Assembly: GCF_000807255.1 (NCBI RefSeq)
Contig: NZ_CP009268.1
Span: 1,456,384 to 1,520,383 of the forward strand
Length of the DNA stretch: 64,000 nt
Source of the DNA: Clostridium pasteurianum DSM 525 = ATCC 6013
GTDB taxonomy: Bacteria > Bacillota > Clostridia > Clostridiales > Clostridiaceae
Direction: 5' to 3'
Position numbers and translations under genes: made by a program. Below, one piece after another: positions 45,334 through 55,158 of this stretch. The notes below the pieces were generated by a model. It did not search any database, was not told the DNA's origin, and was given only the letters and a program-made list of their open reading frames with translations. The first letter of the stretch is position 1. The number at the start of each line of letters is the position of its first letter.

Positions 45334-46764
45334 ATGTTCAATTTAACTGAAAAGGAATTTTATGACCAAAGAAAGCTGCATAAAACATTTCCAATTAGTC
45401 TTCAAGTTAATGGAGATGAACTGACTCCAATAACTCTATATTATAATTTACAGGGAAGAAAAAAATTTCTTCTTGAAAGTGTTTATTCTGAGAAAGAAAT
45501 AGGGAGATACTCTTTTATGGGCGCAGATCCTTATATGACAATTAAGAGTTATAAAGATGAAATTATAATATCTGGAGATAATGGTACTAAAACTGTTTAT
45601 GGAAAAGTGCTGGATTATGTAAAACAGTATGTAAATATAGATTATAATTCAGAAGTTTTTAATATTCCCTTTACAGGAGGGGCAATAGGTTACGTGGGCT
45701 ATGATGTTGTAAGACAGTATGAAAAACTTCCAGATAATAATATAGATGAATTAAAGGTTCCTGAGGCAAACTTGATGTTCTATAAAATTTTTATATGTTA
45801 CGATCATTTTAAACACAATATAAATATTGTATACAATGTATTTCCAGAGGATAATTCTGACTACAATAAAATAACAGAAACTCTTGATAATATAAAGCAA
45901 AGCATAATTAGTGGTAACGTACTGCATCCTCTTAAGGAAGCTAATTTAAATAAAGAATTTGAATCTAATGTTACAGAAGAAGAATATTGTGAAATTGTAG
46001 AAAGAGCAAAGGAATATATAAAAGCAGGAGACATATTTCAAGTGGTTCCATCCCAAAGGTTAAAATTTAAAAATTCTTCTGAACCATTTGATGTATATAG
46101 AAGATTGAGATCTAAAAATCCATCACCTTATCTTTTCTATATAGATTTTGAAGATTTTCAGATAGCAGGATCTTCTCCAGAAAGTTTGGTTTCCGTAAAG
46201 GATAATAGGGTTATAACAAATCCTATAGCTGGAACAAGACCAAGAGGTAAGTCATCAGAAGAAGACGAGAAACTTAAAAAGGAACTTTTAGAAGATGAGA
46301 AAGAAAAAGCAGAGCATTTAATGCTTGTGGATTTGGGCAGAAATGATATTGGAAGGATAAGTGAATTTGGAACAGTAAATGTAGATAGATTTATGGAAAT
46401 AGATCTCTATTCCCACGTTATGCACATAGTTTCCATGGTTTCTGGTGAATTGAAAAAGGAATTGAATTGTTTTGATGCTTTAAGTTCCTGCCTTCCTGTG
46501 GGAACAGTATCAGGGGCACCAAAGGTAAGGGCTATGGAAATAATAGATGAACTTGAAAATGTGAGAAGGGGAATATATGCAGGAGCTGTAGGATATTTTT
46601 CTCACAATGGAAATATGGATACCTGTATAGCTATTAGGACTATAGTATTTAAAGATGATTATGCCTATGTTCAATCTGGAGCAGGTATAGTATATGATTC
46701 CGATCCTAAAACAGAATACAGAGAAACTCTTAACAAAGCTATGGCAATGAAAGAGGTGATTTAA
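45334..46764 (+). CDS. trpE: Anthranilate synthase component I
   Basis: This subunit makes anthranilate from chorismate with ammonia supplied by TrpG. The 476 residues carry the N-terminal Trp feedback site (LLESVYSEKEIGRYSFMG) and the chorismate-binding core (IAGSSPESLVSVKDNRVITNPIAGTRPRG in pieces, LVDLGRNDIGRI, VPSQRLKF, GAVGYFSHNGNMDTCIAIRT). Start ATG 45334 (MFNLTEKEFYDQ) with AAAGGAG; an ATG-like start at 45280 would lie inside the MITE and is not credible. First gene of the operon; trpG follows after one base. Confidence 0.95.
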   Translation: MFNLTEKEFYDQRKLHKTFPISLQVNGDELTPITLYYNLQGRKKFLLESVYSEKEIGRYSFMGADPYMTIKSYKDEIIISGDNGTKTVYGKVLDYVKQYVNIDYNSEVFNIPFTGGAIGYVGYDVVRQYEKLPDNNIDELKVPEANLMFYKIFICYDHFKHNINIVYNVFPEDNSDYNKITETLDNIKQSIISGNVLHPLKEANLNKEFESNVTEEEYCEIVERAKEYIKAGDIFQVVPSQRLKFKNSSEPFDVYRRLRSKNPSPYLFYIDFEDFQIAGSSPESLVSVKDNRVITNPIAGTRPRGKSSEEDEKLKKELLEDEKEKAEHLMLVDLGRNDIGRISEFGTVNVDRFMEIDLYSHVMHIVSMVSGELKKELNCFDALSSCLPVGTVSGAPKVRAMEIIDELENVRRGIYAGAVGYFSHNGNMDTCIAIRTIVFKDDYAYVQSGAGIVYDSDPKTEYRETLNKAMAMKEVI

Positions 46765-46765
46765 G

Positions 46766-47380
46766 ATGATACTTATAATAGATAATTATGATTCCTTTAC
46801 TTATAATTTATATCAATATATCGGAGAAATATTAGCACCTAAAGGGTGCGAAATTAAGGTTGTAAGAAATGATAAAATTAAAGTTGAAGATATAGAGAAT
46901 ATGGATTTAGAGGGAATAATACTTTCACCTGGACCTGGTACTCCGGAAAAGGCAGGGATTTGTGTAGATGTAATAAAAAAGTATGGCGGTAAAATACCGA
47001 TTTTAGGTATTTGTCTTGGGCATCAAGCCATAGGTTATGCTTATGGAGGAAATATAGTTAGAGCAGAAAACATAAAGCATGGTAAAACTTCTGATATAAA
47101 ACACAATGGTGAAGGAATGTTTAAGGGAATAAATAATCCACTTAAGGTTATGCGTTATCATTCATTGGTAGTTGATAAGAATACTTTTCCAAAAGAGCTG
47201 ACCATTACAGCAGAGAGTTTGGATGACGGAGTTGTTATGGCGCTTAAACACAATAAATATGATATATATGGATTGCAATTTCATCCAGAATCAATAATTA
47301 CAGAACAAGGGAAAATTATGATTAAGAATTTTGTGGAGGGGATATGTAATGTTAAAGGAAGCAATAAAGAAGATAAGTAA
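46766..47380 (+). CDS. trpG: Anthranilate synthase component II (glutamine amidotransferase)
   Basis: A class I glutamine amidotransferase of 204 residues delivering ammonia to TrpE. The triad is clear: Cys in [11 protein letters not shown] (about 80), and His-Glu in LQFHPESI (about 175-177). [15 protein letters not shown] opens the protein. It overlaps trpD by 32 bases, so translation is coupled. Confidence 0.95.
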   Translation: MILIIDNYDSFTYNLYQYIGEILAPKGCEIKVVRNDKIKVEDIENMDLEGIILSPGPGTPEKAGICVDVIKKYGGKIPILGICLGHQAIGYAYGGNIVRAENIKHGKTSDIKHNGEGMFKGINNPLKVMRYHSLVVDKNTFPKELTITAESLDDGVVMALKHNKYDIYGLQFHPESIITEQGKIMIKNFVEGICNVKGSNKEDK

Positions 47381-48362
47381 TAAAGAGAATTTAAATGAGG
47401 AGGAAGCTTATTCTTCTGTAAATGAAATCATGAAGGGGGAAGCACTTCCATCACAAATAGGGGCATTTTTAGTAGGGCTTAGAATGAAGGGAGAAACTGT
47501 TGAAGAAATAACTGGATCTGCAAGAGCTATGAGAGATAATGCTTCTATTGTTAAATTAGAGTCTGAATATGTTATAGACACCTGCGGAACTGGTGGAGAT
47601 GGAAGCAAAACCTTTAATATATCCACAGCAGTGGCAATAATTGCAGCAGCAGCAGGAGTTAAGGTGGCTAAGCACGGTAATAGAGCAGTTTCCAGCAGCA
47701 GCGGCAGTGCAGATGTGCTTCAGGAATTGGGTATTAACATAGACATAGAACCTGAAAAGGCAAAAAAATTAATTGATGAAAAGGGAATGGCATTTTTATT
47801 TGCTCAGAAATATCATTCAGCCATGAAGAATGTGGGACCTGTAAGAAAAGAACTTGGAATACGAACTGTGTTTAATATACTGGGACCACTTACAAATCCA
47901 GCCTTTGTAAAAGGTCAGGTATTGGGCGTTTATAGTAAAGAATTAACTCATACTCTTGCAGAGGTACTTTTAAAATTAGGTAGTGAAAAGGCTATGGTAG
48001 TCCATGGCGGAGACGGATTAGATGAAATTACAACTACTACAACTACTTATGTAAGTGAGATCAGAGAAGGTAAAGTCATAGATTATGAAATTGAACCTGA
48101 AAAGCTTGGTATACCATTAGCAAAGGTGGAAGATATTAAGGGGTCTTCAGCTAAAGAGAATGCTGGTATAATAATAGATATATTAAAAGGAAAAAGAGGA
48201 CCTAAAAGAGATATAGTAGTTTTAAATACTGCTGCAGCACTGTATGTAGGAAAAATTGCAGAAACCCTGGAACAAGGTATAAAACTCACTGAAGATATTA
48301 TCGATTCGGGTAAAGCTTATGAAAAATTAAATGAACTTGTAGAGTACAGTAAAGAGGTGTAA
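47349..48362 (+). CDS. trpD: Anthranilate phosphoribosyltransferase
   Basis: Joins anthranilate to PRPP. The 337 residues contain the PRPP loop [17 protein letters not shown] and [18 protein letters not shown], plus GPLTNPA and [14 protein letters not shown] start at ATG 47349 ([10 protein letters not shown]), with GGAGGGGAT 7-14 bases upstream, instead of a GTG at 47331; this start is inside the end of trpG. Confidence 0.94.
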   Translation: MLKEAIKKISNKENLNEEEAYSSVNEIMKGEALPSQIGAFLVGLRMKGETVEEITGSARAMRDNASIVKLESEYVIDTCGTGGDGSKTFNISTAVAIIAAAAGVKVAKHGNRAVSSSSGSADVLQELGINIDIEPEKAKKLIDEKGMAFLFAQKYHSAMKNVGPVRKELGIRTVFNILGPLTNPAFVKGQVLGVYSKELTHTLAEVLLKLGSEKAMVVHGGDGLDEITTTTTTYVSEIREGKVIDYEIEPEKLGIPLAKVEDIKGSSAKENAGIIIDILKGKRGPKRDIVVLNTAAALYVGKIAETLEQGIKLTEDIIDSGKAYEKLNELVEYSKEV

Positions 48363-48366
48363 GAAT

Positions 48367-49146
48367 ATGATTTTAGATGATATTGTTGCTTACAAAATAA
48401 AACAGATAGAAGAAGAGAAAAGAGAAATGCCTCTTAAGGAATTTGAAAATAAAATCCAAGACATAGTTACTAGAGATTTTAAAGCTGCGCTAAATAAACC
48501 TGGAATTAATATAATATCAGAAATAAAAAAAGCATCTCCTTCTAAGGGAATAATAAAGCCGGACTTTGATCCTGTAGCTATAGCAAAGGTCTATGAACAG
48601 ATAAGTATAGATGCTATATCTGTACTTACAGAAAAGAAATTTTTTATGGGCAGCGATGAATATATAGCACAGGTTAAAGGGGTTACCTCAAAGCCTGTAC
48701 TTCGTAAGGATTTTATAGTAGACGAGTATCAGATATTTCAGGCAAAAAAAATAGGGGCAGATGCCGTACTTCTTATAGTTGCAGTACTTGGTAAAAAATT
48801 AAAAAGCTTTTATAAGATAGCTAAGGAGCTTGGACTTAATTGCCTTATAGAGGTTCACAGCATAGAAGAGTTGGAAATAGCTTTAGAGGCTGAAGGAGAA
48901 ATTATAGGAATTAACAATAGAGATTTGAGAGATTTTACAGTAGATTTAAAAACTACTGAAAAGTTTATGAAATATATTCCCAAGGAAATAACTATCGTTT
49001 CTGAGAGTGGAATTAAAACTCCAGAGGATATATTGTATTTAAAATCCATTGGAGTAAATGCAGTACTTATTGGTGAAACCTTTATGAGAAATATAGAGGA
49101 TATCCAGGCTGTTCAAGATTTTATACTTAAGGCTAAGGGAAAATAA
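48367..49146 (+). CDS. trpC: Indole-3-glycerol phosphate synthase
   Basis: A TIM-barrel enzyme of 259 residues converting CdRP to indole-3-glycerol phosphate. Motifs: IISEIKKASPSKGIIKPDFDP, LTEKKFFMGS, PVLRKDFIVDEYQI, GINNRDLRDFTVDL, VSESGIKTPEDI. All catalytic Lys and Glu positions look intact. It begins four bases after trpD. Confidence 0.95.
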   Translation: MILDDIVAYKIKQIEEEKREMPLKEFENKIQDIVTRDFKAALNKPGINIISEIKKASPSKGIIKPDFDPVAIAKVYEQISIDAISVLTEKKFFMGSDEYIAQVKGVTSKPVLRKDFIVDEYQIFQAKKIGADAVLLIVAVLGKKLKSFYKIAKELGLNCLIEVHSIEELEIALEAEGEIIGINNRDLRDFTVDLKTTEKFMKYIPKEITIVSESGIKTPEDILYLKSIGVNAVLIGETFMRNIEDIQAVQDFILKAKGK

Positions 49147-49206
49147 TTCACTAAGGATGTAATTTTTTCCAAATTGCGAACTGGTAATATAGAAATGGGG
49201 GCTTTT

Positions 49207-49926
49207 ATGACTAAGATAAAAATATGTGGGCTTAAAAGATTAGAGGATATAGAATATGTGAATGAACTTCTTCCAGACTACGTAGGTTTTGTATTTGCTA
49301 AAAGTAAGAGACAAGTTACTATGGAAAAGGCTAAAGAACTTATTGGCAAATTAAATAAAAATATAAAAACCGTAGGGGTTTTTGTGGATGAAGATATCAA
49401 AAAAGTAAAAGAGATAGCTGAAAATCTAAAACTAGATGTGCTTCAATTTCATGGCAAGGAAGATGAAGAATACTTTTCTTCTCTAAAAGAATTTGAGCTT
49501 TGGAAGTCCGTATCTATAAAAGTGGATTTAACTCAGCCTAAAACTGCTACACAGGAGAAAAATGGTGATTTACTGGATGCTCATAAAATTAATCATGAAA
49601 ACAGTAATGATTTTTACAATCTAAAGGAATGCCAAAAGGACTTAGATAAATTAAACAAATATAACATTGAAGCAGTATTGTTAGACAGCAGTGTTAAAGG
49701 TGTGCAGGGAGGAACTGGCATTAGTTTTGATTGGCGGGTTATCTCTAAGCTAAATATTAATAAAAATCTTATATTGGCCGGTGGATTAAATCCTAATAAT
49801 GTATGTGAGGCAGTGGATATAGTGAAGCCCTTTGCTGTTGATGTATCTAGTGGCGTAGAAACAGAGGGAGTAAAGGATTTTAATAAAATAAAAACATTTA
49901 TAGAGAAAGTGAGGAATATTAAATGA
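49207..49926 (+). CDS. trpF: Phosphoribosylanthranilate isomerase with an internal insertion
   Basis: A TIM-barrel isomerase. [40 protein letters not shown], and the phosphate site GGTGISFDW and [10 protein letters not shown] are standard. At 239 residues it exceeds the usual ~205: about 35 extra residues (from [15 protein letters not shown] to [12 protein letters not shown]) lie between beta-5 and beta-6. ATG 49207 has GGGGG 8 bases before. Its stop overlaps trpB by four bases. Confidence 0.93.
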   Translation: MTKIKICGLKRLEDIEYVNELLPDYVGFVFAKSKRQVTMEKAKELIGKLNKNIKTVGVFVDEDIKKVKEIAENLKLDVLQFHGKEDEEYFSSLKEFELWKSVSIKVDLTQPKTATQEKNGDLLDAHKINHENSNDFYNLKECQKDLDKLNKYNIEAVLLDSSVKGVQGGTGISFDWRVISKLNINKNLILAGGLNPNNVCEAVDIVKPFAVDVSSGVETEGVKDFNKIKTFIEKVRNIK

Positions 49927-51098
49927 TAGGAAGATTTGGAAAATTTGGAGGTCAATACGCACCAGAAACTATAATGAATGCAATTATAGAAGTAGAAGAG
50001 GAATATGATAAGGCAAAGAAGGATGAAAATTTCATAAAGGAATTTAAATACTATTTAAAGGATTATGTAGGAAGACAATCCCCCCTTTACTATGCTGAAA
50101 ACTTAACTAAAAAATTAGGTGGAGCTAAAATTTATCTTAAAAGAGAAGATCTTAATCATACAGGAGCTCACAAAATAAATAATGCTTTGGGGCAGGTACT
50201 GCTTGCAAAGAGAATGGGCAAAAAGAGAATTATTGCTGAAACAGGAGCAGGACAGCATGGTGTTGCAACAGCTACTATAGCTGCTATGTTTGGAATGGAA
50301 TGTGAAATATTTATGGGTCAAGAAGATATTGAAAGACAGGCACTTAATGTGTTTAAAATGAAAATACTGGGAGCAAAGGTTACTTCAGTTACTTCCGGTA
50401 CAGCAACTCTTAAGGATGCAGTAAATGAAGCTTTTAGAAATTGGGTTACTAACATAGAAGATACTTTTTATGTTATAGGAACAGTTATGGGACCACATCC
50501 ATATCCAACTATGGTAAGAGATTTTCAAAGGGTTATTGGAGATGAAGCTAAAGAGCAGATACTAGAAAAAGAAGGAAGACTGCCAGATTACATTGTTGCA
50601 TGTATTGGTGGCGGAAGTAATGCTATGGGAATATTCTATCCATTTGCAGAAGATAAAGAAGTTAAGCTTATAGGTGTAGAAGCGGCAGGAAAGGGAATTG
50701 ATACAGAAGAGCATGCAGCAAGTATAACAAAAGGTTCTGTTGGCGTTATCCACGGAATGATGACTTATGTACTTCAAGATGAAGATGGTCAAATACTTCC
50801 TGCTTATTCAATTTCAGCTGGACTTGATTATCCTGGTGTAGGACCAGAACATGCATATTTTAATGATATAGGAAGAGCAAAATATGTATCAGCAAATGAT
50901 AAAGAAGCTGTAGATGCTTTTATGGAAGTATCTAAGATAGAAGGGATAATTCCAGCATTAGAAAGCTCTCATGCATTAGCTTATGCTATGAAGCTTGCAC
51001 CTACACTTGATAAAGATAAGGTAATGATTGTCAATGTATCTGGTAGAGGAGATAAAGATATCAATACTATAGCTAAGGTAATGGGGGTTGAACTATAA
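49923..51098 (+). CDS. trpB: Tryptophan synthase beta chain
   Basis: PLP enzyme of 391 residues that condenses indole and serine. [17 protein letters not shown] at the start, PLP lysine in [13 protein letters not shown] (about 86), [14 protein letters not shown], and the phosphate loop [13 protein letters not shown]. Standard trpB1 length, so it should complex with TrpA. Overlaps trpA by one base. Confidence 0.96.
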   Translation: MIGRFGKFGGQYAPETIMNAIIEVEEEYDKAKKDENFIKEFKYYLKDYVGRQSPLYYAENLTKKLGGAKIYLKREDLNHTGAHKINNALGQVLLAKRMGKKRIIAETGAGQHGVATATIAAMFGMECEIFMGQEDIERQALNVFKMKILGAKVTSVTSGTATLKDAVNEAFRNWVTNIEDTFYVIGTVMGPHPYPTMVRDFQRVIGDEAKEQILEKEGRLPDYIVACIGGGSNAMGIFYPFAEDKEVKLIGVEAAGKGIDTEEHAASITKGSVGVIHGMMTYVLQDEDGQILPAYSISAGLDYPGVGPEHAYFNDIGRAKYVSANDKEAVDAFMEVSKIEGIIPALESSHALAYAMKLAPTLDKDKVMIVNVSGRGDKDINTIAKVMGVEL

Positions 51099-51889
51099 TG
51101 AATAGAATTGAAGCTAAATTTCAGGAATTAAAAGAAAAAAATGAAAAGGCAATGATTCCCTTTGTAACTGCTGGTGATCCGGATTTGAATACAACTATTG
51201 ATTTAGTATATGCTATGGAAAAAGCGGGAGCAGATATTATTGAATTAGGTGTACCATACTCTGATCCAATAGCAGATGGACCTACAATACAGGCCTCTTC
51301 TCAAAGATCTCTTGCAAATAGGACAACTATTGCTAAAATAATGGATACAGTAAAGACAATACGTTTAAAGACTGAAGTGCCTCTAGTATATTTAGTATAT
51401 TATAATTCAGTATTTAAATATGGTATTGAAAAGTTTATAAAAGAGTGCAGCGAATCTGGAATAGATGGAGTTATAATACCAGATTTACCTATAGAAGAAA
51501 GAAAAGATATTTTAGCTATAAGCGATAACTACAATGTTTGTCTTATTCCTTTAATAGCTCCAACTTCTAAGGAAAGAATAAAAAACATAGTTAAAAATGC
51601 CAGTGGATTTATATATTGTGTTTCTACTAATGGGGTTACAGGCGTTAGAAATGAAATAAAGACAAACTTGGATGAATATATGAGTATTGTATCTCAATAT
51701 GCAGAGATACCTAAGGCTTTAGGGTTTGGTATTTCCAGCTCAAAAATGGCAAAGGAACTAAAAGGCTACTGTGATGGAATTATAATTGGGAGTGCTATTG
51801 TAAAAAAGGTAGATGAATCAAAGGATAAAGATGAAGCAATTAAAAATGTTGAGGAATTTGTAAGGGAAGTAAAAAGTGTACTTAAATAA
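51098..51889 (+). CDS. trpA: Tryptophan synthase alpha chain
   Basis: A TIM barrel of 263 residues that splits indole-3-glycerol phosphate. The catalytic Glu is in IIELGVPYSDPIADGP with its Asp, and the phosphate site is GFGISSSKMA and GIIIGSAIVK. The last gene of the operon; the terminator at 52046 follows after an AT-rich gap. Confidence 0.96.
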   Translation: MNRIEAKFQELKEKNEKAMIPFVTAGDPDLNTTIDLVYAMEKAGADIIELGVPYSDPIADGPTIQASSQRSLANRTTIAKIMDTVKTIRLKTEVPLVYLVYYNSVFKYGIEKFIKECSESGIDGVIIPDLPIEERKDILAISDNYNVCLIPLIAPTSKERIKNIVKNASGFIYCVSTNGVTGVRNEIKTNLDEYMSIVSQYAEIPKALGFGISSSKMAKELKGYCDGIIIGSAIVKKVDESKDKDEAIKNVEEFVREVKSVLK

Positions 51890-52045
51890 AAATTAATAGG
51901 TTTATAATAGACTATATTAATAGCTAATTTATATAGATCTTATATAGTAGTTTAAGTGATCTTTATTACAACTATTGAGGAATTACAATATAAATTATAT
52001 TAATTTGTGATTTTTAATTACAAATATTAAAAAAGATGATATAAT

Positions 52046-52084
52046 AAAACATAAAAATTATGAATTTCGTAATTTTTATGTTTT
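52046..52084 (+). terminator. Terminator of the trp operon
   Basis: Fifteen-bp AT-rich stem (52046-52060 with 52070-52084), loop TGAATTTCG, followed by T-rich sequence. Confidence 0.7.
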
Positions 52085-52132
52085 ATTGTTTTTTAACAAG
52101 ACATAAAAATTATAACGATAGGAGATGGATAA

Positions 52133-52780
52133 ATGAATACTAAAATAGGTGTTTTAGTAGGTAAAGATAATGAAACTACCTCTATATACGAATCTGGTAT
52201 TGTAATGGTGTATATGAAAGAAGATGAATGGAAGGTAGTAAATGAAGTTATCTTTAACATGAATACAGAACAGGGAATACCAGCTATGCATAGAAGGGTA
52301 GAGGAACTTATACAGAGTTTAGAAGATTGCAAAGTTTTCATTGGAAAGAGAGTGGAAGGAATTCCCTATACTGTATTGAAAAAATCGGGATTCACTATAG
52401 CAGAAGCGGAAGGGAAACCTAGTGAATTTTTAGATGAATTCTTAGAGATTTTTGAAGAGAAAAAGAAGAAAAAGGAAGAAGAAGAAGCTAAAAGAAAGAA
52501 CATATTAAATTTAGAACCTGTAGAACTGAGTAAACCAGGAAGCTATTTTATGGATTTAAAAAAGCTGCAAGAAGAGAATCCTAGTATCAGTTCAAAAAAA
52601 GTACTGCTTCCATTTTTGAATAATAAAACTTTTTATGATCTTAAAGTTTTATGCAGCCATATACCGCCTTGGTTTCAAAATGAATTGGAAAGTTTAAATA
52701 TGAAGATGGATGCAAGTAAAACAGGTGATGACATCTTTGAAGTAATCATAAGCCATAAAGTTTGTAATGAGTGTAAATAA
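52133..52780 (+). CDS. anfO: AnfO-family nitrogenase accessory protein, copy 1
   Basis: A 215-residue protein of the AnfO family (known from Fe-only nitrogenase clusters, function unclear). Matching features from memory of the family: N-terminal KIGVLVGKDNETTSIYESG, VEELIQSLEDCKVFIGKRVEGIPYTVL, an EK-rich helix (about 110-130), and C-terminal GSYFMDLKKLQEENPSISS then KVLLPFLNNKTF and CSHIPPWFQNELESL. The protein ends with HKVCNECK. GGAGATGG precedes the ATG. A paralogue lies at 54434. It is separated from trp by a terminator and followed by its own, so it is monocistronic. Confidence 0.85.
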   Translation: MNTKIGVLVGKDNETTSIYESGIVMVYMKEDEWKVVNEVIFNMNTEQGIPAMHRRVEELIQSLEDCKVFIGKRVEGIPYTVLKKSGFTIAEAEGKPSEFLDEFLEIFEEKKKKKEEEEAKRKNILNLEPVELSKPGSYFMDLKKLQEENPSISSKKVLLPFLNNKTFYDLKVLCSHIPPWFQNELESLNMKMDASKTGDDIFEVIISHKVCNECK

Positions 52781-52793
52781 AAAAGATTAAATA

Positions 52794-52830
52794 ACAAAAA
52801 CAGTCGGATTTAAAATCCGACTGTTTTTGT
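52794..52830. terminator. Bidirectional terminator between anfO copy 1 and the binding-protein gene
   Basis: Perfect stem AACAAAAACAGTCGGATT paired across AAA, with T and A runs on both sides. Confidence 0.85.
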
Positions 52831-53891
52831 TATTTAGCAGGCGGTTGTGCATTTAAAATCCTTTGTGCATCTTCATCAGTAAGATTATATTTAAGAAATT
52901 GTTTATAGAAATTTGTTGTTTCTTTTACCATATCTATATTTTTAAATTTATCAGGTTGTATAGTTTTTGCAGCCCATTGAACTTGAAGTGTTTCTTCTGT
53001 ACCGTATCTATTCCATAGAAAGGCTCCATCTGGATTTAAGAATACTTTACCATTTTTTACAGCGGTAACATCTTTTAGTCTTTCATCCTTTGTAATTTTA
53101 TCTATAGATTTAATATTTTCGCTTACAATAATAATATCTGGATTCCATTTAAGAATTTGTTCCATAGAAACAGTTTGTCTGTTGCCTTTAATATCTTTTG
53201 CTACATTTATACCACCGGCAACTTCGATCCAATCATTTATGATTGTGCTATTGCCATCTGCTTTAAAGGGATCAGCACTAGAAAGATGCAGAACTTTAGG
53301 TTTTTGATCTTCAGGTATTTTTGTTGTAACAGCTTTAAGCATATTTAATTTGCTATCTAAATAGGAATTATAATTCTTAGCTTTTTCTACAGCATCTCCT
53401 CCCAAGATGTCACCTGTTAATGTAAAACATTTCTTCATGGATTCAAAATCTGTAAAGGAAAGCTGTACTACTGGCAGACCCATTTTAGTAAGTTTGTCCA
53501 CATTAGGATCGCCAGAGGGAATGAATACTATATCGGGTTTCTTACTTACCAATTCTTCTACATTTAAACTTGTTAACACACTGAAAACAGCTTTATCTAA
53601 AGTTGGAATTACTTTAAATAACCAAGGTCTTGATTGAGGAGTAAATGTAGTGGATATAATTTTATCACCAACTCCAAGAGTTTGTAAAACTTCAATATGT
53701 GCTCCCCATAATTCGGCAATATTATCTATTTTAGATGGTATTTCAACTTGCTTTCCTGCTGAGTCGGTAATAGTTTTGGGTTTTTCAGATTCTGCTTTTG
53801 CAGAATTTTCTGAGTTACCGCTTTTACAAGCTGTTAGTAAAATAGTTAATAAAGATATAATTAATATAATACTAATAAATTTTTTTGCCAT
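52830..53891 (-). CDS. Metal-chelate/siderophore-type substrate-binding lipoprotein
   Basis: A 353-residue ABC transporter binding protein of the class III (FecB/BtuF, PF01497-like) fold. The signal peptide ends with lipobox LLTAC (Cys22). Core features: DSAGKQVEIPSKIDNIAELW, SLNVEELVSKKPDIVFIP, VSMEQILKWNPDIIIVSE, VKNGKVFLNPDGAFLWNRYG. No permease or ATPase gene adjoins it, which is unusual. Its place between two anfO genes and near vnf suggests capture of a metal (vanadium, iron or molybdenum) complex; the ligand is inference. Translation starts at ATG 53891 with GGATGA upstream. Confidence 0.85.
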   Translation of the reverse strand: MAKKFISIILIISLLTILLTACKSGNSENSAKAESEKPKTITDSAGKQVEIPSKIDNIAELWGAHIEVLQTLGVGDKIISTTFTPQSRPWLFKVIPTLDKAVFSVLTSLNVEELVSKKPDIVFIPSGDPNVDKLTKMGLPVVQLSFTDFESMKKCFTLTGDILGGDAVEKAKNYNSYLDSKLNMLKAVTTKIPEDQKPKVLHLSSADPFKADGNSTIINDWIEVAGGINVAKDIKGNRQTVSMEQILKWNPDIIIVSENIKSIDKITKDERLKDVTAVKNGKVFLNPDGAFLWNRYGTEETLQVQWAAKTIQPDKFKNIDMVKETTNFYKQFLKYNLTDEDAQRILNAQPPAK

Positions 53892-54433
53892 TTAAATCAT
53901 CCTTTCATAGAACTTCTTAAGTTATATAATTCCAAGATATATGTATAATTTTAATAGAAGTTTAAAATTAGTTCAGGTACAATAAATTGATGCATTAACT
54001 GGTATTTAACTTATCATCAATATATTTATTCATTTTTTCTCCTTTCTAATATTGTTTTTTAAACAAAATAATTCAATTTAATATAAAATGTACAATAATT
54101 TATAAAAAATGATAAGTTATATAATGTTATGTATGATTATATGCTTTTGCATATGTAAAGTCAATAAAAAAACTTCTTTTTATTGATAAATTAGCAATAA
54201 AAATAAATATAATTTAATAAATAAACAAATAATATATTGCAATATAAATGGTGTTATAATATAATTTATATTAAATTGTATTGATATGTTTGCTTGATTT
54301 AATTTTTGTTATAGAATATATGAAAAATTTAATGTAATAATATTATCAATTATTTGATAGTGCTAATGAATTTTTTATAAATATTTTATAAAAATTTATA
54401 GAGAATATTATAAAAATTTAGGAGATGGTAATT
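53892..54433. other. Gene-free interval with a 12-codon frame
   Basis: AT-rich spacer between the leftward binding-protein gene and anfO copy 2. On the minus strand, 54033-53995 encodes MNKYIDDKLNTS with a textbook AAGGAG 8 bases before the ATG, about 100 bases upstream of the binding-protein gene: either a leader peptide or a remnant. Nearby inverted sequences ATAACTTATC-type occur at about 54007 and 54110. Confidence 0.4.
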
Positions 54434-55090
54434 ATGTTTAATGAAGTAGCTGTGCTAGTAGGAAAAGATGGAAATACAGGTAGTGTATATGATTCTGGAA
54501 TGATAGTTATATATGAAAAAAAAGAAGAAGGTTGGAGAGTTAAAAGCAAAACTATTTTTAATCTGAGTACATCTAATGGAATGGGGGCTGTCCGTGAGAA
54601 AATGTTAATGATTACGGAGGATTTGGGGGATTGCAGTATTTTTTTAGGAAAAAGGGTAGATGGAATTCCCTATAGTGTTTTAAAAAAATCGGGTTTTGTT
54701 ATTGCAGAAGCTGATGGAAATCCAGAAGAATTTTTAGATGAATTAATGGAAATGATTATAGAAAGTAAAGAAAAAGAAGCTAAGAGAAGGAAAGCACAGG
54801 ATACAGTAATAGAACCTATAGCTTTGGAAAAACAAGGAGAGTATTTTATAAATCTTGAAAGAGTACAAAATAATAATCCTGGTATCAGTTCAAAAAAAAT
54901 ATTGCAGCCTTTTCTTAAAAATAAACCTTTCAGGGAATTAAAGATTGTTTGTAATCATATTCCCAAGTGGATTGAAAATGAATTGATGACTTTAGGTATG
55001 AAGTTTGAAGTTAAAAAGTTGACTGAAGGGGAATTTGAAGTTAAAGTATACAATCAATTTAATGATGAAAAAACTTTAGTTAATAGATAG
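54434..55090 (+). CDS. anfO: AnfO-family nitrogenase accessory protein, copy 2
   Basis: A 218-residue paralogue of the gene at 52133, sharing EVAVLVGKDGNTGSVYDSG, EDLGDCSIFLGKRVDGIPYSVLKKSGFVIAEADG, GEYFINLERVQNNNPGISSKK and CNHIPKWIENELMTLGM. The linker is shorter and the C-terminal cysteines of copy 1 are missing. ATG 54434 has GGAG 9 bases before; an in-frame ATG at 54425 overlaps that site and is less likely. Two AnfO genes flanking one transport gene suggests duplication within the nitrogenase locus. Confidence 0.85.
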   Translation: MFNEVAVLVGKDGNTGSVYDSGMIVIYEKKEEGWRVKSKTIFNLSTSNGMGAVREKMLMITEDLGDCSIFLGKRVDGIPYSVLKKSGFVIAEADGNPEEFLDELMEMIIESKEKEAKRRKAQDTVIEPIALEKQGEYFINLERVQNNNPGISSKKILQPFLKNKPFRELKIVCNHIPKWIENELMTLGMKFEVKKLTEGEFEVKVYNQFNDEKTLVNR

Positions 55091-55100
55091 AAAGAAAATA

Positions 55101-55139
55101 ATAAAAACACTATGTGTTTAATCCACATAGTGTTTTTAT
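55101..55139. terminator. Bidirectional terminator between anfO copy 2 and the ferredoxin gene
   Basis: Sixteen-bp perfect stem (55101-55116 with 55124-55139), seven-base loop; A and T runs suit both converging genes. Confidence 0.85.
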
Positions 55140-55158
55140 TATTTATTATATGTATCTA

